Shown here: piece by piece, positions 8,187 through 16,181 of the stretch | How positions within the stretch are numbered: the stretch's first letter is position 1 | Layout: each line of letters starts with the position of its first letter | DNA from: DATNFP01 sp035606335 | GTDB lineage: Bacteria; Bacteroidota; Bacteroidia; Chitinophagales; Chitinophagaceae | Length of the DNA stretch: 24,682 nt | Direction: 5' to 3' | Assembly: GCA_035606335.1 (NCBI GenBank) | Contig: DATNFP010000024.1 | Coordinates: 1-24,682, forward strand | Notes under the pieces: generated by a model | What the model was told of the DNA's origin: nothing | Database searches by the model: none | Seen by the model: the letters and a program-made list of their open reading frames with translations, nothing else | Program-made: the position numbers and the translations under genes

Positions 8187-9147
8187 ATCTTATATCGTTA
8201 ATTATCATTTTTGCATGCACTCTCGAATTTTCGATAAACCATTTGTGAGTTTCCACACCTCCGCAAATCACTCCTGCTAAATACAATCCTTTCACATTTG
8301 TTTCCATATTTTCAGGATCATATTGCGGGTACATTTTCCCATCATCTGATAAATTAATTCCTAAGGACCGCAAAAATGAAAAGTTCGGTCTGTATCCTGT
8401 CATAGCGAGTACAAAATCGTTTGAAATCGTTATTTGGCCTTCAGGTGTTAAAATATCCACTGCATGATCACTGATAGCCTGTATGCTGGAATTAAAATAG
8501 GCTTTAATGCTGCCTTCCTCTATGCGATTAATAATATCGGGACGCACCCAGTATTTCACCCTTTTGCCTATTTCTGGTCCGCGCACTACCATTGTTACTT
8601 GTGCACCCTTTCGGTATGTTTCCAGTGCCGCATCCACCGCACTATTGCTCGCTCCGGCTATTGCCACATGTTGTGCTGCATAGTAATGTGGGTCTTTATA
8701 GTAATGATGCACCTTCGGCAGATCTTCTCCTGGTATCTGCATTAATGCGGGTAAATCATAGAACCCTGTTGCTACAATTATTTTTCGCGCATTGTATACG
8801 TCTTTAGAAGTATGTACAACAAATTCATTGTCCACGCCATCTATGCGCAATACATTTTCAAACAGATGTATATTGATAGAAAACTGTTGAGCAACCCGGC
8901 GATAATATTCTAATGCTTCAGGGCGTCTTGGTTTAGGATTGGTAGACATAAATGGAATATCTCCAATCTCCAGTCTTTCAGCCGTGGAAAAGAAAGTCAT
9001 GTTTACCGGATAATTGTATAATGAGTTAACCAGACAACCCTTTTCCACAACAATATAATCAAGCTCTGCTCTTTTTGCTTCTATACCACAGGCCAACCCA
9101 ATAGGGCCACCTCCAATAATCAATACGTCATACTTTTTGCCTGGCAT
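8185..9147 (-). CDS. ypdA: YpdA/Bdr-family bacillithiol disulfide reductase
   Basis: 320-residue FAD- and NADPH-dependent oxidoreductase of the YpdA family, thought to recycle bacillithiol disulfide. The FAD site is IIGGGPIGLACG (10-21). The family signature follows: VNSLYNYPVNMTFFSTAERL (40-59), IGDIPF, then KPRRPEALEYYRR (72-84). The NADPH site is IAGASNSAVDAAL (163-175) and ATGFYDLP precedes it. The C-terminal FAD segment is GLYLAGVICGGVETHKWF (287-304). No CxxC is present, as expected for YpdA and unlike thioredoxin reductase. The position equal to Cys14 of the staphylococcal enzyme (GGGPCG) is Ile16 here, with a Cys at 20. Bacillithiol synthesis genes are not in the window. The gene stands alone, divergent from the small membrane protein gene. 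Thioredoxin-reductase-like annotation would be less specific. Confidence 0.88.
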   Translation of the reverse strand: MPGKKYDVLIIGGGPIGLACGIEAKRAELDYIVVEKGCLVNSLYNYPVNMTFFSTAERLEIGDIPFMSTNPKPRRPEALEYYRRVAQQFSINIHLFENVLRIDGVDNEFVVHTSKDVYNARKIIVATGFYDLPALMQIPGEDLPKVHHYYKDPHYYAAQHVAIAGASNSAVDAALETYRKGAQVTMVVRGPEIGKRVKYWVRPDIINRIEEGSIKAYFNSSIQAISDHAVDILTPEGQITISNDFVLAMTGYRPNFSFLRSLGINLSDDGKMYPQYDPENMETNVKGLYLAGVICGGVETHKWFIENSRVHAKMIINDIR

Positions 9148-9227
9148 TTTTTAGATCGTATCAACGAAGTTAATAAACATGATGGCACAGTATTTATTCT
9201 TTCTTAAACGAACTAAATAAATTTTTT

Positions 9228-9380
9228 ATGAGAAGCCTCTTATATATCATTGCAATTATACTTCTGATAGGATGGTTGCTTGGCGCATTTGTTTGGAATG
9301 CGGGAAACATCATTTATGTTTTACTTGTACTCGCTATTATATCATTTCTGCTTGGCGTTATCCGACGTGGTAATGTATAG
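9228..9380 (+). CDS. Small two-helix membrane protein, lmo0937/DUF5670-like
   Basis: A 50-residue ORF from the ATG at 9228 to TAG at 9380. It begins MRSLLYIIAIILLIGWLLGA, has a second hydrophobic stretch at about 28-46 (IIYVLLVLAIISFLLGVI) and ends in RRGNV. The pattern of two short helices split by a small polar turn (WNAGN) and a basic tail matches the lmo0937-family of tiny membrane proteins, often seen in several copies in Bacteroidota; their function is unknown to me. It has an AT-rich leader and is followed by a clear terminator hairpin, which supports a real transcript. Confidence is good that it is coding, moderate for the family name. Confidence 0.75.
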   Translation: MRSLLYIIAIILLIGWLLGAFVWNAGNIIYVLLVLAIISFLLGVIRRGNV

Positions 9381-9414
9381 AGGGATATGATAAGTATTGT
9401 CATCAATTTATTTT

Positions 9415-9446
9415 AGGCTGCAGATTTTGCAGCCTTTATTATTTTA
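9415..9446 (+). terminator. Rho-independent terminator after the small membrane protein gene
   Basis: AGGCTGCA (9415-9422) pairs with TGCAGCCT (9428-9435) around loop GATTT, followed by a T-rich run (TTATTATTTTAT). It lies 35 bases after the stop at 9380. Confidence 0.75.
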
Positions 9447-9545
9447 TCAATTGATTATCGTCTGTTAAGTAAGTTGTAATTATTTTAATATTTATTTAAC
9501 AATAAAGAAATCAGGACTAGCCTAGTATATTCCTGTCTCATCTGA

Positions 9546-9561
9546 TAAAGCATATGCTTTA
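9546..9561. repeat. Perfect 16-base palindrome upstream of the T9SS propeller gene
   Basis: TAAAGCATATGCTTTA is its own reverse complement. It sits 65 bases before the ATG at 9626, in an otherwise AT-rich leader, and has no T-tract to make it a terminator. It could be an operator for a dimeric regulator; no known consensus was recognised. Confidence 0.3.
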
Positions 9562-9625
9562 ACGGCTTAAATTTTTTTTTCTCTGGTTATTAACCTAATG
9601 TTGCATATTAAGTTTTATTTAATAA

Positions 9626-12244
9626 ATGAAGAAAATTTTATTATTTGGTCTTGCCATTCTTTTATTGAATCAGGCAAACGGGCAAGTGTGGTTTAATGAT
9701 GCGAATACAGAGCCTCTAAAATTACAGGATGTAATAAACAATTATAAGGTTAACGCTGAGCCTTATATGCATCATGAAGATGAGGATCATGCAAATCTTA
9801 AGACTGATGAGGATGGTAATTACCAATTCGAAAGGTGGTTGTGGTATTGGAAACAACATGTGGACGAAAATGGATATTTGGTCTCCCCGGAAAAAAATTA
9901 TGAAGAGTGGGAGGCATATCAGCAGAAAAATATTGCTAATAAACTATCAAGAACTACTTCTCTCAGAGCTGCATGGACATTCGAAGGGCCTACAACTACA
10001 ACCGGTGGAGAAGGTGGTATAGGCCGCATCAATGTAGTAGCTTTTCATCCTACTGATACAACTACATTTTGGGTAGGTAGCCCGGGTGGTGGTGCATGGA
10101 AAACTACAGACAATGGTGTGTCCTGGACGTGTATGACCGATCAGATGCCTTTATTGAGTGTATCTGATATTGTTTTTAATCCTCAAAATGGCAATACCGT
10201 TTATCTCTGCACCGGAGATAAAGATGGTATGGATTATTATAGCCTGGGAGTTTTTAAGTCAACAAATGGTGGCACAACATGGAGCAAAACGGGTCTTTCA
10301 TGGACAACAACAAGCTTTAGATTAGCCAATAGCATGGTAATAAATCCTTTGGATACCAATGCTTTAACGTTAGCTACCAGCGATGGTATTTATAAATCGT
10401 TCAATGGTGGTGCTACCTGGAAAAATGTAAAGTCAGGAAACTTTAAACAAGTAATTTATAATCCCGCAGATACAAATATTTTGTACGCTACAAGCTATTA
10501 CACATCTGTTAATGCCCAGATATTCAAATCTATTGATGGCGGGCAAACCTGGAATCAGGTGACTAATTTTACTACTACTCTGAGAATAGCATTAGCTACT
10601 ACTCCTCAAAATCCAGCTATTATAAAAGCTATAGCTTCTTCTTCTGTAAGTGGTGAAACATATGGTCTTGATGGCGTTTACAGTTCATCTGATACGGGTA
10701 ATACATTTACGCAATTATTGAGCGATAGCAGTTGTTATAGAAATTTGTTAAGCTTTTATCCGGGTGGTGGCGGCGATTGCGGTGGTCAGGGTTTTTATGA
10801 TTTGACGATAGCTATTAATCCATTAGATTCCAATCAGGTATTTGTGGGTGGTGTTAATAGTTCGTATTCAACTGATGGAGGAGCTACCTGGCAGGTGCTG
10901 AATCAATGGACAAGTTTCTTACCAGGTGTACAAGTGGTACATGCTGATAAGCATTGCATGCGTTTTCACCCCTTAGTACCTACCCGCTTTTTTGAAACTA
11001 ATGATGGTGGTGTAGATATGACAGATGATGTGCTTGGTGGTGTGTGGAATGATGTGTCTAATGGTCTTGGCATTACAGAATTTTACAGGATAGGCATAAG
11101 CGATCATGCTTCTTATGCAGTTGGTGGTGCTCAGGATGTCGGCAGTAAGCAGATAATAACTCCTGATAATGCTCCCGACCGGGTTGGAGGTGATGGCTTT
11201 GTATGCCATATAGACTATGCAGACAGTACTACATTTTATATGGAGTCAGAATACGGACAGATGCAACGGGTAACGACATCCGGCAGCAGTAGAGATATAT
11301 ATTCTTCCATTGCAGGTAGTCCTCAGGGCGGCTTCCTTACACCCTTCCAGATAAGTCCTGTTAATCACAATAAATTAATAGCAGGTTTTCAGGCTATTTA
11401 CACAAGTATCAATAGAGGAAATACTTGGTCACGAATTTCTCCTGTATTTTTAAGTAATGATGTATTATCTGTTGTATCTCTTACTCCTGCTGATAGTGAC
11501 ACTACTATTTATGCAGTTGAAGCCTACACAGATACGATTTGCTATACTCATGACGCGGGGAAAACATGGACAAAAATGGCCTATCCCGATCTGAATGCTG
11601 TTATTTCTGATATTTATGTTGATCCCAAAAATCCTAATCATTTCTGGGCAACATTTAGCGGTTATACAACCGAAAAAGTGTACGAATACAACGGTACAAC
11701 CTGGAAAAATTTAAGAGGCACATTGCCAAATATTCCTGTCAATTGTATTATGATGGATACGACAGATGGAGATTTATATATTGGTACCGATTTAGGTGTT
11801 TATTATAGAGACGCTTCTGCTACAGACTGGACTGCGTATAATACAGGGCTTCCGGTTGTTCGTGTAAATCACATTGAAGTAAAATATAGCACTAATGAAT
11901 TGTGGGTAGCCACTTATGGAAGAGGTATGTGGAAATCACCTAAGCAATATGTCACGCCACCACTTAGTGTTTCCATAGTACCATTCACTGAAAATTCATT
12001 GAAAGTATATCCCAATCCTAGTAATGGTCAATTTACTATTGTAGCAGGTAATGACAATGCAAATGAAACTGTTACGGTACACATAATAAATAACGTTGGT
12101 AGAATAGCGTGGAGCGGCAACGGTATATTGAATGGCAACAGTAGTTATCAGATAAATGCTGCAGGTTTGGCAAAGGGCAATTACATTATTGAAATGGCTA
12201 ACAGTAATAGCATTATAGGCCGTAAGCAAATAGTAGTTTATTAA
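9626..12244 (+). CDS. Secreted Asp-box (BNR/sortilin-type) beta-propeller with type IX sorting domain
   Basis: 872-residue exported protein. Signal peptide 1-20 (MKKILLFGLAILLLNQANGQ) precedes an acidic Trp/Tyr-rich region (about 21-115). A long beta-propeller follows, with eight Asp-box turns of the form SxDxGxTW: 160-167, 212-219, 258-265, 302-309, 354-361, 415-422, 594-601 and 641-648. The C-terminal ~80 residues are a type A T9SS sorting domain: SLKVYPNPSNGQF at 791-803, GLAKGNYIIEM at 847-857, ending RKQIVVY. It should cross the inner membrane by Sec and the outer membrane by type IX secretion, to be released or anchored. Relatives are annotated as glycosyl hydrolase/sialidase-like or sortilin-like, but no catalytic set of a sialidase (such as an Arg triad with FRIP) is seen, so activity is left open. 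Monocistronic, with a strong terminator. Confidence 0.88.
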   Translation: MKKILLFGLAILLLNQANGQVWFNDANTEPLKLQDVINNYKVNAEPYMHHEDEDHANLKTDEDGNYQFERWLWYWKQHVDENGYLVSPEKNYEEWEAYQQKNIANKLSRTTSLRAAWTFEGPTTTTGGEGGIGRINVVAFHPTDTTTFWVGSPGGGAWKTTDNGVSWTCMTDQMPLLSVSDIVFNPQNGNTVYLCTGDKDGMDYYSLGVFKSTNGGTTWSKTGLSWTTTSFRLANSMVINPLDTNALTLATSDGIYKSFNGGATWKNVKSGNFKQVIYNPADTNILYATSYYTSVNAQIFKSIDGGQTWNQVTNFTTTLRIALATTPQNPAIIKAIASSSVSGETYGLDGVYSSSDTGNTFTQLLSDSSCYRNLLSFYPGGGGDCGGQGFYDLTIAINPLDSNQVFVGGVNSSYSTDGGATWQVLNQWTSFLPGVQVVHADKHCMRFHPLVPTRFFETNDGGVDMTDDVLGGVWNDVSNGLGITEFYRIGISDHASYAVGGAQDVGSKQIITPDNAPDRVGGDGFVCHIDYADSTTFYMESEYGQMQRVTTSGSSRDIYSSIAGSPQGGFLTPFQISPVNHNKLIAGFQAIYTSINRGNTWSRISPVFLSNDVLSVVSLTPADSDTTIYAVEAYTDTICYTHDAGKTWTKMAYPDLNAVISDIYVDPKNPNHFWATFSGYTTEKVYEYNGTTWKNLRGTLPNIPVNCIMMDTTDGDLYIGTDLGVYYRDASATDWTAYNTGLPVVRVNHIEVKYSTNELWVATYGRGMWKSPKQYVTPPLSVSIVPFTENSLKVYPNPSNGQFTIVAGNDNANETVTVHIINNVGRIAWSGNGILNGNSSYQINAAGLAKGNYIIEMANSNSIIGRKQIVVY

Positions 12245-12264
12245 TTTTAACTAATAATATTTAT

Positions 12265-12297
12265 AAAAGAGCAGAAGCATAACTTCTGCTCTTTTTT
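12265..12297. terminator. Bidirectional rho-independent terminator
   Basis: AAAAGAGCAGAAG (12265-12277) pairs perfectly over 13 bp with 12283-12295 around loop CATAA, with A and T runs at the two sides. It separates the convergent propeller gene (ends 12244) and the membrane acyltransferase-like gene (ends 12299). Confidence 0.85.
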
Positions 12298-12298
12298 G

Positions 12299-13471
12299 CT
12301 ATAAGTAGCTAAGCCACCAGCTTTTATTTGTCTGCTTCACCTGCATGAACCAGCGACATGGATAATACAACATCAAAACTGTCGATATCCAGTAAATATA
12401 AACGATAGCCAGAGGGAATCCCCAATTGGTTGCAGGGCTGAATAATGCTCCATTATCGGTAAATGTACTTGTTGGGAATCCCATTATCACGCCGGTTATC
12501 AAAGCCATAGAATGTAACAGGTATATATGAAGAATATAGTAGAACATAGGTACACGCCCATACACGGTAAAAAAGCTTCCGATACCATTACTCATTTTTT
12601 CCAATAGAGGCATTGAAGCAATCGCAGGGCCAAGTGTCATCAGCAGGTAGAGTAATGAGGGTGGATATTTTTGACATTTTATAAATGCCAGGATATTTTT
12701 TACCACTGTTGTTTGTCGCTGCCATGGAAACGGGTCGCCGTACACGTTGCTCCATCTAAGTATTATAAATAATGCAATTGCACCAAAACCAATAGTATAG
12801 AGCCATTTATTTCTTTCTTTTTCAGGTTTTCTTACAATGCCACCAAAACAATATCCCAATGCCATAACACCTATCCATGGTATCAGCGGGTATAATACAA
12901 ACAGCACATCTTTATTGCCATATTGTATCGGCCCTTGTTCATGGATAACATTCCATAAATATCCATTTGATCCAAAGCTATTAGTATGTATGGTATCAAG
13001 GGCATTATGACCGAATACAATGATGAATCCAATAATTGCAATAATAGAAACCGGTAAATAACAAAGGCCGGCAAGAAATATCATGCTCCATCCTATAGCC
13101 CATATCACTTGTACAAACACCAGGCTATAGTCCACATTAAACATCCACCCAAACCTTACAATGGTAAGCTCCAGTATTATCAGCCATATACCCCTGGTAA
13201 ATAAAAGCTTCGATATTTCTCCTTTGGTTCTTCCTTTACTAAAAGAGAGGAAAGCACTTGTGCCTGCAAGAAATACAAAAACAGGCGCGCAAAAATGTGT
13301 TATCCATCTAGTCAGGAAAAGAGCAGTAGTGGTATGTGTAAGGTCGAGAGGGTCAAGCTTATAATTCGAAAAGTAATCCCTTGCGTGATCCAGGGCCATT
13401 ATAACCATAACTATTCCCCTGAGAATATCGACTGAAACAACTCTTTTGGTATTGCCGGTAAGTGATGACAT
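12299..13471 (-). CDS. Integral membrane protein, DUF1624/HGSNAT-like acyltransferase domain
   Basis: 390-residue polytopic membrane protein with about ten hydrophobic segments. The N-terminus RVVSVDILRGIVMVIMALDHARDYF matches the family of heparan-alpha-glucosaminide N-acetyltransferase-like proteins (COG3503/DUF1624), including the RG..M..M.LDH core; later CAPVFVFLAGTSAFLS and PLIPWIGVMALGYCFGG are also typical. Relatives are thought to pass acyl groups from acyl-CoA across the membrane to a sugar, but the bacterial substrates are mostly unknown. The reading frame can be extended to a TTG at 13483, but the ATG at 13471 gives a sensible N-terminus and is chosen. No operon partner; it ends at the hairpin shared with the propeller gene. 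It might decorate a surface glycan; the nearby waaA gene is divergent, so this is only a guess. Confidence 0.78.
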   Translation of the reverse strand: MSSLTGNTKRVVSVDILRGIVMVIMALDHARDYFSNYKLDPLDLTHTTTALFLTRWITHFCAPVFVFLAGTSAFLSFSKGRTKGEISKLLFTRGIWLIILELTIVRFGWMFNVDYSLVFVQVIWAIGWSMIFLAGLCYLPVSIIAIIGFIIVFGHNALDTIHTNSFGSNGYLWNVIHEQGPIQYGNKDVLFVLYPLIPWIGVMALGYCFGGIVRKPEKERNKWLYTIGFGAIALFIILRWSNVYGDPFPWQRQTTVVKNILAFIKCQKYPPSLLYLLMTLGPAIASMPLLEKMSNGIGSFFTVYGRVPMFYYILHIYLLHSMALITGVIMGFPTSTFTDNGALFSPATNWGFPLAIVYIYWISTVLMLYYPCRWFMQVKQTNKSWWLSYL

Positions 13472-13563
13472 GTAATAATGCAACTAATGTTATATAGTCT
13501 TATTGTAAATGTATAATCTTCATTCGTTTTTTACTATTTCTTATGCTTATCTTTTTTAATTTT

Positions 13564-13571
13564 TACTTTTG
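13564..13571 (+). promoter_or_regulatory. Bacteroidota -7 element for the waaA/Kdo locus
   Basis: TACTTTTG is an exact TAnnTTTG match, 19 bases before the GTG start of waaA at 13591. The expected transcription start is near 13578. A clear TTG at -33 is not seen. Confidence 0.5.
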
Positions 13572-13590
13572 CCGCAAAGCTGCATAATTA

Positions 13591-14847
13591 GTGCCATTAC
13601 TTTTATATAATACTTTTCTTTTCCTTTATCTCTCAGGCATTAAGATATATTCATTGTTCAACCCCAAAGCCTCGAAATGGATTGAGGGCAGAAAGCAATG
13701 GCGGCAAAAAATCGGTAGCGCATTAAAGCCAGGTGAAAAAAGAATATGGATACATTGCTCCTCATTAGGAGAATTTGAGCAGGGACGTCCATTAATAGAC
13801 GCTTTGAGAGAGGAGTATCCAGAATATAAAATTGTTCTTACATTTTTCTCGCCGTCGGGCTATGAGATAGCTAAGAATTATGATAAAGCCGACTATGTTT
13901 TTTATCTGCCACTGGATAGTAGACACAACGCGGAGACATTTATAAACCTTATTGATCCGCAGCTCGCCATTTTCGTGAAGTACGAGTTTTGGTATTACTA
14001 TTTACATAAGCTGAGCAAACAGCAAGTGCCAACTATTCTTATTTCCGGAGCGTTCAGAGAAAAACAATCCTTTTTTAAATGGTATGGCAGCTTTTTCAGG
14101 CAAATGCTGAATTGCTTCACTTTCTTTTTTGTCCAGGATGAGCAGTCTAAAAGCCTGCTTGGCAGCCTGGGGTTTTATAAAAAAGTTATGGTTGCAGGTG
14201 ATACCCGCTATGACAGGGTATCCGCAATATCAAAGAACAAAATATCAATTCCTGTAGTAGAATCTTTCAAGGCAGGTAATAAACTTTTGATTGCGGGGAG
14301 TACGTGGCCTGATGACGAGGAGATTTTAAATAAATGTATAACAACTTTACCAGAGGATTGGAAACTCATCATAGCTCCTCATGAGGTAGACGATATGCAT
14401 ATTCAAAAAATACAGCAGCTTTTTGGAAGTGATATTTTACTTTTTTCAGAATTGGCTGCTGGCAAAATATCTGCTGGCAAAATATTGATTATTAATAATA
14501 TCGGAATATTATCCAGCTTGTATGCTTATGGCGATATTGCTTATGTGGGCGGTGGGTTTCAAAAGGGTGGGATACATAACATATTAGAGCCGGCAGTATT
14601 TGGGTTGCCGGTAATTTTTGGCCCGATATATGATAAGTTTGTGGAGGCAAAAGAATTTGTGGCTAAACATTATGCTTTTTCTGTGAAAAATGCGGAGGAA
14701 TGCTCAATCATGCTAAACAAATTTATTACCGACGAGCACTATCGCGTTACAATTCAGGATTCATTAAAAAAATTCATGGTGCAAAATATTGGTGCTACCA
14801 CGAGAATAATGACATATATAAAGGATGAAAAGTGGCTTGTAAGTTAA
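13591..14847 (+). CDS. waaA: Kdo transferase WaaA (KdtA)
   Basis: 418-residue inner-membrane-associated glycosyltransferase (GT30) that transfers Kdo, or here perhaps Kdo8N, from the CMP-sugar to lipid IVA. An N-terminal hydrophobic segment (about 3-20) is followed by HCSSLGEFEQGRPLIDAL (55-72), which contains the catalytic glutamate region. TFFSPSGYE, YEFWYYYLHKL and LISGAFR follow. The C-terminal nucleotide-binding half has AGSTWPDDEE (235-244), APHEVDD, then YVGGGFQKGGIHNILEPAVF (318-337), diagnostic for WaaA. The start is GTG at 13591: no ATG is near, and MPLLLYNTFLFLY is the expected N-terminus. It is the first gene of the seven-gene Kdo cluster and is followed by kdnA after 97 bases. 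Whether it adds one or two residues cannot be told from sequence. Confidence 0.95.
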   Translation: MPLLLYNTFLFLYLSGIKIYSLFNPKASKWIEGRKQWRQKIGSALKPGEKRIWIHCSSLGEFEQGRPLIDALREEYPEYKIVLTFFSPSGYEIAKNYDKADYVFYLPLDSRHNAETFINLIDPQLAIFVKYEFWYYYLHKLSKQQVPTILISGAFREKQSFFKWYGSFFRQMLNCFTFFFVQDEQSKSLLGSLGFYKKVMVAGDTRYDRVSAISKNKISIPVVESFKAGNKLLIAGSTWPDDEEILNKCITTLPEDWKLIIAPHEVDDMHIQKIQQLFGSDILLFSELAAGKISAGKILIINNIGILSSLYAYGDIAYVGGGFQKGGIHNILEPAVFGLPVIFGPIYDKFVEAKEFVAKHYAFSVKNAEECSIMLNKFITDEHYRVTIQDSLKKFMVQNIGATTRIMTYIKDEKWLVS

Positions 14848-14916
14848 AGTTTGCTTAAGTTAAGCCGCAAACGTTAGATTCAATTGTTATGTTTTATCCT
14901 TTTTAAACTATAAACG

Positions 14917-14924
14917 TACTTTTG
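14917..14924 (+). promoter_or_regulatory. Bacteroidota -7 element before kdnA
   Basis: TACTTTTG is the same exact TAnnTTTG octamer as before waaA, 21 bases before the kdnA ATG at 14945. It would give kdnA and the genes after it a promoter independent of waaA. Confidence 0.5.
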
Positions 14925-14944
14925 TACCCTCAAAATTTCAAAAA

Positions 14945-16153
14945 ATGCCAGGAACAGAACTATTCGGTAAAGAAGAACGCAAAGAGATAAATGATGTAAT
15001 GGAAACGGGCATGCTTTTCCGTTATAATCACGATCAGCAACGTAACGGTATTTGGAAAGCCTGTGAGTTTGAAGCAGAGGTAAAGAAAATTACTGGTGCT
15101 AAGTATGCTCACGCGGTATCAAATGGTACTGCTGCTATTGCGGTTGCCTTGGCTTCTGCTGGTATTGGCGCTGGCGATGAGGTGATTGTTCCTCCCTTCA
15201 CGTTCATTGCAAGTATTGAAGCTGTAATGTTCATAGGTGCTAAACCTGTTTTTGCTGAAATAGATGAAACACTTTGCCTGAGTGCAGAAGGAATAAAAAA
15301 AGCATTAACTCCAAATACAAAAGCTGTTTGCCTGGTGCACATGTGCGGCGGAATGGCTGATATGGATGCCATCATGAAGGTGGTAAAAGAGCATAATTTG
15401 ATTTTGGTGGAAGATGCTGGACAGGCATTTGCTGCTTCTTACAAAGGTACGGCGACAGGTTTGTTTGGGAAAGCCGGCAGTTATTCTTTCGACTTTTTTA
15501 AAATAGCTACTGCCGGCGAGGGCGGTGTTTTTGTTACAAACGATGAAGACACATATACTCGTGCAGATGCTTATTCAGACCATGGTCATAGCCATGTTGG
15601 AAATAACAGGGGTATGGAGCCACACCATTTTTTAGGGTTCAATTATCGTATTAGCGAGCTACATGCTGCAGTAGCGCTGGCGCAGACTCGCAAAGTGCCG
15701 CAGATATTGGAAGCAAACAGGAAGAACAAAAAAATATTGATTGATATTCTTTCTCAAACGGAAGGCATATCATTTGCAACTCTTGCAGACCCCAATGGTG
15801 ATTCTGCTACATTCCTGAATATGTTCCTACCTGATACAAAAGCTGCTAAACAAACCGTAGATGAACTGAACAAAGCAGGCATAGGGGGATTTAATTACTG
15901 GTTCACTAATATGTATCATTTCATTAATCAGTGGGATCATCTCAAACAACTAAGCACAGTGTCCAAACTGCCTGTACAAACAGGCGCACATCAGGATTAT
16001 CAAAACCTGGATTTGCCAAAATCTCAGGAAGTAATGGGTAGGTTAATATCATTTGGTATTCGTTGCACCTGGACAGAAGATGAAGTAAAAACACTGGCAA
16101 ACAATATTGCTAATTGTGTAAAGAAGGCGCTAGCTGTTCCTGCTCTTTCATAA
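14945..16153 (+). CDS. kdnA: 8-amino-Kdo aminotransferase KdnA (DegT/DnrJ/EryC1/StrS family)
   Basis: 402-residue PLP-dependent sugar aminotransferase. In Shewanella, KdnA aminates the C8 aldehyde made by KdnB to give 8-amino-3,8-dideoxy-D-manno-octulosonate (Kdo8N). Fold-type I features are visible: SNGTAAIAVALASAGIGAGD (59-78), PPFTFIASIEAV, VEDAGQAF with Asp157 contacting the PLP pyridine nitrogen, and the Schiff-base Lys186 in SFDFFKIATAGEGGVFVTND (181-200). The C-terminal part has GFNYRISELHAAVALAQ (231-247). On its own this could be any sugar aminotransferase of the DegT family; the KdnA call depends on the KdnB-like dehydrogenase 28 bases downstream and the surrounding kds genes, plus recalled resemblance to KdnA (MPGTELFGKEE start, RYNHDQQRNGIWKACEFE). 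ATG at 14945. Confidence 0.87.
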   Translation: MPGTELFGKEERKEINDVMETGMLFRYNHDQQRNGIWKACEFEAEVKKITGAKYAHAVSNGTAAIAVALASAGIGAGDEVIVPPFTFIASIEAVMFIGAKPVFAEIDETLCLSAEGIKKALTPNTKAVCLVHMCGGMADMDAIMKVVKEHNLILVEDAGQAFAASYKGTATGLFGKAGSYSFDFFKIATAGEGGVFVTNDEDTYTRADAYSDHGHSHVGNNRGMEPHHFLGFNYRISELHAAVALAQTRKVPQILEANRKNKKILIDILSQTEGISFATLADPNGDSATFLNMFLPDTKAAKQTVDELNKAGIGGFNYWFTNMYHFINQWDHLKQLSTVSKLPVQTGAHQDYQNLDLPKSQEVMGRLISFGIRCTWTEDEVKTLANNIANCVKKALAVPALS

Positions 16154-16181
16154 AAAAAATTATAATTAGCATTAGAAGATC

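Noticed and set aside
8185..9147. Thioredoxin reductase
   Set aside because: No CxxC motif; the NSLYNYPVNMTFFST signature is that of the YpdA family.
9626..12244. Sialidase
   Set aside because: Asp boxes alone occur in many propellers; no arginine triad or FRIP motif was seen.
13469..13483. TTG start at 13483 for the membrane acyltransferase-like gene
   Set aside because: An in-frame ATG at 13471 is four codons later and gives a better N-terminus.
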